A stretch of DNA of 16,697 nucleotides from DMER64 sp041652255. Lineage in GTDB: Bacteria > Bacteroidota > Bacteroidia > Bacteroidales > UBA932. The notes below the pieces were generated by a model. That model saw only the letters and a list, made by a program, of their open reading frames with translations. It made no database searches and was not told the origin of the DNA. A program made the translations under genes and the position numbers. The stretch spans positions 1-16,697 of the forward strand of contig JBAZHT010000040.1 in NCBI GenBank assembly GCA_041652255.1, given 5' to 3'. Shown one piece after another: positions 9,367 to 14,705 of the stretch. Positions within the stretch are counted from its first letter, which is position 1. Every line of letters starts with the position of its first letter.

Positions 9367-9436
9367 GCAATCCGGGGATTGGGATAAGCGGAATGGATAA
9401 TTTTTAACAACCCCCTTACAGGAAGGGGCGGATTGC
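9367..9436 (+). promoter_or_regulatory. Structured pnp leader region
   Basis: Two complementary features lie just before pnp. GCAATCCG (9367-9374) is the exact reverse complement of CGGATTGC (9429-9436), and inside it CCCCTT (9412-9417) pairs with AAGGGG (9423-9428) around the five-base loop ACAGG. The inner hairpin directly abuts the outer 3' arm, so the two could stack, ending 14 bases before the pnp ATG. A weak -7-like TAATTTTT (9398-9405) lies inside; if transcription begins after it, near 9412, only the inner hairpin would be in the mRNA. pnp is autoregulated through a leader hairpin in enteric bacteria; a similar role here is inference. Confidence 0.45.
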
Positions 9437-9438
9437 AG

Positions 9439-9450
9439 ATGAAAAAATAA
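9439..9450 (+). other. Three-codon leader ORF abutting pnp
   Basis: ATGAAAAAATAA reads Met-Lys-Lys-stop, and its stop codon touches the pnp ATG at 9451, in the same frame. A ribosome finishing it would be placed on the pnp start. It may equally be a chance ATG in an A-rich initiation region, as such AT-rich tracts often replace a Shine-Dalgarno sequence in Bacteroidota. Confidence 0.25.
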
Positions 9451-11685
9451 ATGAAGATCATTAAGAAGGTCATTACATTGGATGATGGCCGAACCATTGA
9501 GATCGAAACCGGAAAACTGGCCAAGCAGGCCGATGGTTCCGTAGTAGTAAAAATGGGTGGCACTATGCTTTTGGCAGCAGTCACCTGTGCAAAAGAAGCA
9601 AGGCCCGATACGGACTTTATGCCTCTATCGGTAGATTACAAAGAAAAATTTGCCGCTGCCGGCCGATATCCCGGCGGGTTTTTAAAACGAGAAGGTCGTC
9701 CTTCCGATTACGAGATCCTTATCTCGCGTTTGATAGATCGTGCTTTGAGGCCCCTCTTCCCGGAAGATTTCCACGCAGATGTATTTGTAAACGTTTTCCT
9801 TATTTCTGCAGAAAAAGAAATCATGCCCGATGCACTGGCCGGACTGGCCGCCTCAGCCGCACTGGCAGTAAGCGATATTCCCTTTAACGGCCCAATTTCG
9901 GAAGTCCGTGTTGGCCGTGTAAACGGGGAATTTATCATCAATCCGTCTTTCAATCAACTGGTGGAAGCAGATCTGGACATTATGGTAGGAGCCACTTACG
10001 ACAACATCATGATGGTGGAAGGCGAAATGAAAGAGGTCGGTGAAGCCGTTATGTTGGAAGCCATTAAGTTTGCCCACCGGGAAATCAAAAAGCAATGCAA
10101 GGTGCAGATGGAATTGATGGAGGAAACCGGTAAAACCGTAAAACGCGAATATTGCCATGAGAATAACGACGAAGAACTGCGTAAAGCCGTAGAAACTTTC
10201 TGTTACGACCGTTGCTACACCATTGCCAAATCGGGTGATGACAAGCAAACCCGCACAGAAGCCTTTGACGCGTTAAAAGAAGAATTCATGGAAACCATTC
10301 CCGAAGAAGAACGGGAAGAAAAAGCCATGATGGTAGCGCGGTATTACCACGATGTGGAAAAACGGGCCATGCGCCGCATGATCCTGGACGAAGGTATTCG
10401 CCTTGACGGCCGTTCCACCAGTGAAATCCGTCCTATCTGGAGCGAAGTGGATTTCCTTCCTATGGCTCACGGTTCAGCCGTATTTACCCGCGGAGAAACC
10501 CAATCCCTCACAACGGTAACCCTGGGGACAAAACTCGATATGAAGGCAATGGATGAAGTGCTTATACAAGGCACCGAACAATTTGTCCTGCATTATAATT
10601 TTCCTGCATTTTCCACCGGCGACGCCAGACCTTACCGGGGAGTGGGTCGTCGTGAGGTAGGACACGGAAATTTGGCACACCGTGCTTTAAAATCCATGGT
10701 CCCTGTAGGCGAAGAAAATCCTTACGCAATTCGTGTAGTTTCGGATATCCTGGAATCAAACGGTTCCTCATCCATGGCTACAGTTTGTGCCGGAACTTTG
10801 GCATTAATGGATGCCGGTATTAAACTTAAAAAACCGGTTTCCGGGATAGCAATGGGTTTGATCACAGATGCCGGAAATAAGAAATTTGCTGTCCTTTCTG
10901 ACATTCTGGGTGACGAAGACCACCTGGGAGACATGGATTTTAAGGTAACCGGCACACGTGACGGGATCACCGCTACACAGATGGATATCAAAGTGGACGG
11001 ACTTCCTTATGAAGTTTTGGAACAGGCTTTGGAACAAGCACGTCAGGGAAGGTTGCACATCATGGATGAAATGATGAAGACCATCTCCGAGCCCCGTGCC
11101 GAGTACAAACCCCATGTCCCCCGTATTGTACAGATTACCATTCCCAATACTTTTATTGGAGCCGTTATAGGAACAGGTGGCAAGGTTATTCAGGAGATCC
11201 AGAAGACTACCGGGACAACCATAACCATTACCGAACAAGGTGACTTTGGAATTATTGATATTTTTGGTGAAGACAAAGAAGGCATGGATGCTGCCCTGGC
11301 AACAATAAAAGCGATCACCACCGTTCCGGAAGTCGGCCAGGTATATACCGGCAAAGTGGTCTCTATTCTGGAATTCGGAGCTTTCGTAGAAATACTTCCC
11401 GGCAAGGAAGGACTTTTGCATATTTCCGAACTGGACTGGAAGAAAGTGGACAAGGTAGAAGATGTTGTAAAAGTTGGCGAAGAAGTAACCGTCAAACTTT
11501 TAGAAGTCGACGAACGTTCAGGTAAAATGCGTCTGTCCCGTAGGGCATTAACAGAAAAGCCCGAAGGTTATGTAGAACCCGAACGCAAACCCCGTCCTTC
11601 AGGCGGAGACCGCAATAACCGGGGGTACTCTCGCGGCAATGACCGCGGCAACTCACGCGGCAGAGGCGGTGACCACCGCAGATAG
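9451..11685 (+). CDS. pnp: Polyribonucleotide nucleotidyltransferase (PNPase)
   Basis: A 744-residue protein of the full length expected for PNPase, the phosphorolytic 3'-5' exoribonuclease that degrades mRNA to nucleoside diphosphates in the cytoplasm. Domains in order: first RNase PH domain (about 10-140), all-helical linker (about 240-310), second RNase PH domain (about 315-550) with the phosphate-binding FSTGDARPYRGVGRREVGHG (about 386-405) and the metal-site region DILGDEDHLGDMDFKVTGT (about 485-505), KH domain with IGTGGK near 573-578, S1 domain (about 629-700), and a C-terminal tail rich in Arg and Gly (SRGNDRGNSRGRGGDHRR). The RGG-like tail probably adds RNA affinity. The ATG at 9451 starts the standard N-terminal strand MKIIKKVITLDDGRTIEIET. 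Termination is by the strong hairpin at 11713-11753. Confidence 0.98.
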   Translation: MKIIKKVITLDDGRTIEIETGKLAKQADGSVVVKMGGTMLLAAVTCAKEARPDTDFMPLSVDYKEKFAAAGRYPGGFLKREGRPSDYEILISRLIDRALRPLFPEDFHADVFVNVFLISAEKEIMPDALAGLAASAALAVSDIPFNGPISEVRVGRVNGEFIINPSFNQLVEADLDIMVGATYDNIMMVEGEMKEVGEAVMLEAIKFAHREIKKQCKVQMELMEETGKTVKREYCHENNDEELRKAVETFCYDRCYTIAKSGDDKQTRTEAFDALKEEFMETIPEEEREEKAMMVARYYHDVEKRAMRRMILDEGIRLDGRSTSEIRPIWSEVDFLPMAHGSAVFTRGETQSLTTVTLGTKLDMKAMDEVLIQGTEQFVLHYNFPAFSTGDARPYRGVGRREVGHGNLAHRALKSMVPVGEENPYAIRVVSDILESNGSSSMATVCAGTLALMDAGIKLKKPVSGIAMGLITDAGNKKFAVLSDILGDEDHLGDMDFKVTGTRDGITATQMDIKVDGLPYEVLEQALEQARQGRLHIMDEMMKTISEPRAEYKPHVPRIVQITIPNTFIGAVIGTGGKVIQEIQKTTGTTITITEQGDFGIIDIFGEDKEGMDAALATIKAITTVPEVGQVYTGKVVSILEFGAFVEILPGKEGLLHISELDWKKVDKVEDVVKVGEEVTVKLLEVDERSGKMRLSRRALTEKPEGYVEPERKPRPSGGDRNNRGYSRGNDRGNSRGRGGDHRR

Positions 11686-11712
11686 TTTTCTTTAAACAGT
11701 TATAAATTTCAG

Positions 11713-11753
11713 ACCGGCCTTGCTGCAAATTCTAAAGCACAAGGCCGGTTTTT
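11713..11753 (+). terminator. Intrinsic terminator of pnp
   Basis: ACCGGCCTTG (11713-11722) and CAAGGCCGGT (11740-11749) form a perfect ten-pair stem, and the T run covers 11749-11753. It lies 27 bases after the pnp stop. The upstream side is not A-rich, so it is mainly a + strand terminator. Confidence 0.9.
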
Positions 11754-11771
11754 GTATGTAGTTACAGGAAC

Positions 11772-11853
11772 ACTTCCAAATTACTCGCCCTACTTTCAAG
11801 CTGCTGCCACTACTTCCAGCTTACTGGCCCTACTTTCAAGCTGCTGCCACTAC
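11772..11853. repeat. 40-bp tandem duplication between two terminators
   Basis: Two adjacent 40-base copies, 11772-11811 and 11812-11851, match at 37 of 40 positions, with differences at 11779/11819, 11780/11820 and 11786/11826. The shared core includes GCCCTACTTTCAAGCTGCTG. The repeat is bounded by the pnp terminator on the left and touches a second terminator on the right. No promoter or convincing ORF is visible, so its nature is unknown. Confidence 0.85.
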
Positions 11854-11899
11854 AAAGAACCGGAAGCTTTTTGTATGCCGAGGCTCCCGGTTCTTTTTT
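11854..11899 (+). terminator. Second terminator-like hairpin downstream of pnp
   Basis: AAAGAACCGG (11854-11863) pairs perfectly with CCGGTTCTTT (11887-11896), extended toward the loop by AGC/GCT after a mismatch, and followed by T to 11899. The A-rich left side and T-rich right side make it a possible two-way terminator. It could catch read-through from pnp, end an unrecognised RNA from 11754-11853, or stop leftward transcription from the GH92 side. Confidence 0.75.
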
Positions 11900-11929
11900 G
11901 TGGCACACCATCGAAATTAGTGGTATCCA

Positions 11930-12258
11930 TCCTCAAAAAGGGCTGTTTTTGAGGACAGACCTTGGATTTTCGGCCATCCATCCTCAAAAAGGGCTGTTTT
12001 TGAGGACAAACCTTGGATTTTCATCCATCCTCAAAAAGGGCTGTTTTTGAGGACAAACCTTGGATTTTCGGCCATCCATCCTCAAAAAGGGCTGTTTTTG
12101 AGGACAAACCCGGGATTTTCTGCCTTTCATCCTCGTTTAGCCCCCGTTTTGAGGATGAACTGGAGTTTCGGCCATCCTATCCTCAAAAAGGGCTATTTCT
12201 GAGGACAGACCTTGGAGTTTCGGCCATCCTATCCTCAAAAAAGGCTGTTTTTTTGGGG
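11930..12258. repeat. Array of seven ~51-bp hairpin-bearing tandem repeats
   Basis: Seven units begin at 11930, 11981, 12028, 12079, 12130, 12180 and 12232, with spacings of 51, 47, 51, 51, 50 and 52 bases. The first four carry an identical perfect ten-pair inverted repeat, TCCTCAAAAA then loop GGGCTG then TTTTTGAGGA. Between hairpins lies a conserved linker with CCTTGGATTTTCGGCCATCC, in which TGGAT and ATCCA can form a smaller stem. Unit 3 begins after a linker shortened by four bases. Unit 5 has lost the A/T inner stem but has a longer outer stem, TCATCCTC (12127-12134) with GAGGATGA (12151-12158). Units 6 and 7 are degenerate yet still foldable. Spacings not divisible by three argue against a repeat protein, and the linkers are near-identical, so this is not a CRISPR array. 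It lies between the convergent pnp and GH92 genes. Its function is unknown. Confidence 0.92.
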
Positions 12259-12270
12259 TAAAGCTGCAAA

Positions 12271-12420
12271 CCGGGGACAGGTAATGAAGCCTGCATGGCA
12301 ATGAATAAAGCTCCGCAAAACGGAAGCAGGCAATGAAGCCGGAAGCGGGTCATCAGACCGGGAACATGTAATGAAGCAGAAAGCAGATGATGAGAACAGA
12401 AGCCGGAAGCAGGTAATATA
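12271..12420. repeat. Degenerate ~20-bp purine-rich repeat field
   Basis: About seven imperfect units resemble CCGGAAGCAGGTAATGAAG, with recurring cores AGGTAATGAAGC, GGCAATGAATAAAGC, AGGCAATGAAGC, GGGTCATCAGAC, ATGTAATGAAGC, AGATGATGAGAAC and AGGTAATATAAT. Unit lengths vary from about 18 to 28 bases. It follows directly on the hairpin array and reaches to within about 30 bases of the GH92 stop. No convincing reading frame is visible in it. It looks like an older, decayed repeat array. Confidence 0.6.
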
Positions 12421-12435
12421 ATTTTCTGCAGCCGG
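12403..12435 (-). terminator. Weak candidate terminator hairpin for the GH92 gene
   Basis: CCGGaaGCAG (12403-12412) pairs with CTGCagCCGG (12426-12435) with a two-base internal mismatch and a 13-base AT-rich loop. It starts 14 bases past the GH92 stop on the - strand. No clean T run follows in that direction, so it is a weak terminator at best. Confidence 0.3.
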
Positions 12436-12448
12436 ACTGTATATGTTT

Positions 12449-14617
12449 TTACATAAGGAATTCCAAAATGCCGCCCGCCATGATGTCTTTGTAATCTATA
12501 TAGAATTTGTCGTAGGGCTTTCCGTTCAGTTTGATACTTTTTATGCGATAGTGTTCCGGGCCGTTGTTATGTGCCACTATGGTAAAGGTTTTGCCCTCTC
12601 CTACGTGAATGACGGCTTTATCCATAAGTGGGGAGCCAAACACATAGCGGCCCCCTGCAGGTTCTACCTGGTAAAACCCCAGTGCCGAGAGAATATACCA
12701 TGCCGACATCTGTCCCACGTCTTCATTCCCGCTCAAACCGTCCGGAGTATCCCTGTACATGGTTGTCAGTATCTCACGGACCCGGGCGGCAGTCTTTTCC
12801 GGATATCCGGCATAGGCATACAAGTAGGCAATATGGTGGCTTGGTTCGTTGCCATGGGCATACTGACCTATCAGTCCGGAAATGTCGGGAGAGGCATCTT
12901 TACCCAGATACCCTTCTGCCACAAAAAGGGAATCAAGTTTTTTCAAAAAAACTTCCCTGCTTCCGAAAAGTGCTATAAGACCGGGAACATCGTGCGGAAC
13001 AAGCCAGGTATATTGCCAGGCATTTCCTTCGGTATAATCATCTTCCCGGTGAGAAGAACGAAATGGAGAGAACGGTTCCCTGAAATGTCCCGTAGAAGAC
13101 CGTCCGCGAATAAAACCCGTGGCCGGGTCGAATAAATTTACATATGCCTTACTTCGCTGTGTAAACAGTTTTTCTCCCCCGGTATCGTTCAACATGGCTG
13201 CTACCCGGGCCACACACCAATCGGCTAAAGCATATTCCAGTGTTTTTGCCACCGTTTCGTGTCCCGGATCCTTGTCATAAGGAATATACCCGTATTCTTT
13301 GTACCATTCCAGGCCCCTTTCGTCCAGCAAGGCAGATTCTTTCATTGTCTGGTATGCACGTTCCGGATCACTTACGAATCCTTTGAGTACCAGATCTGCC
13401 AATACAGGAATGCCCGGGTTCCCTACCATACAGTCTGTCTCGTTCCCTACAAGATGCCATACCGGAAGCTTTCCCTGTTGATCAAAAATAGCCATCATGG
13501 TCATCGCGTAATCTTCCATCCTTTCCGGGTGAATGATGGTTGCCAACGGATGAGCCGCACGGTAAGTGTCCCATAAGGAAAACGTTGTATACTTTGTAAA
13601 ACCGTCCAGACGGTCGTGATCACAGAACAGGGAAGGAGCGATCATGGTATGATAGAGTGCCGTATAAAATATTTTTTTTGAGGATTCGTTTTCGGTTTCG
13701 TAACGAATTTTTGCCAGTTCACGGTTCCAGGCTTCATCCGCTTTTAAGCGAACACTGTCAAAATCCCAGCCGGGCAATTCAGCCTGCAGGTTTTGCGCTG
13801 CTTTTACCATACTCACAGGTGACAGGGCAATTTTTACCATTACGATGCCACCGGGCGGAACATCAGGCACAACCCTGGCATAGGACTTACGGGCTGTAAT
13901 ACTGTTACCGCTTACAGGAACAGTCCCGTCAAACATTTCTACTTCTTTCACAGGTACTGAAAATTCGGCGGTAAAGTATACCTCTTGGTGACGGGCCCAT
14001 CCGGTCGATACCCGGGACCCTTTAACAGTCCGGTCCCCGTCCCATTCCAGGTGTCCGGTAACAGGACTGTCCCACCCTATTCCGTGCTCCAGATCAATGA
14101 CCACACTTTTTTGGATGGTGTCTCCAGGAAAAGTGTATCTGTGAAAGGCTACACGGGGTGTTGCCGTTAACTCGACACGGATTCCTGAATCTTCCATTTC
14201 TACAGAATAATAACCGGGTCTGGCGTCTTCTTTCTCGTGTTTAAAATAAGCACAAAGTTCTTCGCGGTCCGTCCGGACCTCTCCTGCCACGGGCATCAGA
14301 GATATATCTCCCAAATCCCCTATCCCCGTTCCGCTAAGATGCATCTGTGCAAAACCTATGATGGTGGAATCCGAATAATGGTATCCTGAACACCAGTCCC
14401 ATCCCTGGTTGTACTGGACGGGCCCGGCCTGGACCATTCCAAAAGGGACGTTGGCCCCTACAAATACATGGCCGTGTCCTCCGCTTCCTATAAAAGGATC
14501 CACATATTGTGTAAAAGAGTTCGTCTCATGACATGTCGCGTTGTTTTGATCACACGATGTCATCAAACCATAAGCAGGGATCATAATCAAAAATGCATAA
14601 CAAAAACGGGTCTTCAT
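12449..14617 (-). CDS. GH92 alpha-mannosidase lipoprotein
   Basis: A 722-residue protein of normal family length. Family 92 enzymes are calcium-dependent exo-acting alpha-mannosidases, mostly alpha-1,2, that trim mannose from N-glycans and yeast mannan. The N-terminus (MKTRFCYAFLIMIPAYGLMTSC) is a lipoprotein signal with the probable lipidated C22, so it should be anchored in the envelope. Family signatures are clear: YVDPFIGSGGHGHVFVGANV near the mature N-terminus, GWDWCSGYHYSD, SLWDTYRAAHP, TEGNAWQYTW with E530 at the place of the conserved catalytic acid, GNEPSHHIAYLY, and GLSGNEDVGQMSAWY with E632-D633 in the catalytic-base and calcium region. The exact linkage specificity cannot be read. 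It is divergent from the GH2 gene. A one-mismatch -7-like element (TATCTTGG, - strand, 14633-14640) lies 15 bases before the ATG but lacks a -33 partner. Confidence 0.95.
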   Translation of the reverse strand: MKTRFCYAFLIMIPAYGLMTSCDQNNATCHETNSFTQYVDPFIGSGGHGHVFVGANVPFGMVQAGPVQYNQGWDWCSGYHYSDSTIIGFAQMHLSGTGIGDLGDISLMPVAGEVRTDREELCAYFKHEKEDARPGYYSVEMEDSGIRVELTATPRVAFHRYTFPGDTIQKSVVIDLEHGIGWDSPVTGHLEWDGDRTVKGSRVSTGWARHQEVYFTAEFSVPVKEVEMFDGTVPVSGNSITARKSYARVVPDVPPGGIVMVKIALSPVSMVKAAQNLQAELPGWDFDSVRLKADEAWNRELAKIRYETENESSKKIFYTALYHTMIAPSLFCDHDRLDGFTKYTTFSLWDTYRAAHPLATIIHPERMEDYAMTMMAIFDQQGKLPVWHLVGNETDCMVGNPGIPVLADLVLKGFVSDPERAYQTMKESALLDERGLEWYKEYGYIPYDKDPGHETVAKTLEYALADWCVARVAAMLNDTGGEKLFTQRSKAYVNLFDPATGFIRGRSSTGHFREPFSPFRSSHREDDYTEGNAWQYTWLVPHDVPGLIALFGSREVFLKKLDSLFVAEGYLGKDASPDISGLIGQYAHGNEPSHHIAYLYAYAGYPEKTAARVREILTTMYRDTPDGLSGNEDVGQMSAWYILSALGFYQVEPAGGRYVFGSPLMDKAVIHVGEGKTFTIVAHNNGPEHYRIKSIKLNGKPYDKFYIDYKDIMAGGILEFLM

Positions 14618-14655
14618 GCTTTCAAATTTTTACCAAGATAAGGAATTTCACCAAG

Positions 14656-14686
14656 TTTGGCTTTTTTCTTTTTTCAAGTAACTTTA
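14656..14686 (+). promoter_or_regulatory. Bacteroidota-type promoter for the GH2 gene
   Basis: TTTG (14656-14659) and TAACTTTA (14679-14686) are separated by 19 bases, matching the -33 TTTG / -7 TAnnTTTG arrangement with one mismatch in the last base. Transcription would begin near 14691-14694, leaving a short leader of about 12-15 bases before the ATG at 14706. The rest of the 88-base divergent intergenic region shows T-rich tracts and no clear operator. Confidence 0.6.
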
Positions 14687-14705
14687 CGAAAATATTGCTT
14701 TAATC

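Noticed and set aside
11752..11952. A 66-residue reading frame after pnp.
   Set aside because: It spans a tandem duplication and a second terminator hairpin and ends inside the hairpin array, with no recognisable protein features.
11930..12258. CRISPR array.
   Set aside because: The segments between palindromes are near-identical rather than unique, the period is about 51 bases with no variable spacers, and no cas genes are near.
12013..12261. An 82-residue repetitive reading frame across the hairpin array (HPSSKRAVFEDKP repeated).
   Set aside because: It begins with TTG inside a repeat unit, and the unit spacings of 47, 50 and 52 bases break the frame between units. The peptide repeat is a by-product of the 51-base DNA repeat.
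12443..13135. A 230-residue + strand frame opposite the GH92 gene.
   Set aside because: It lies antisense to a strongly conserved GH92 coding region and shows no family features of its own.
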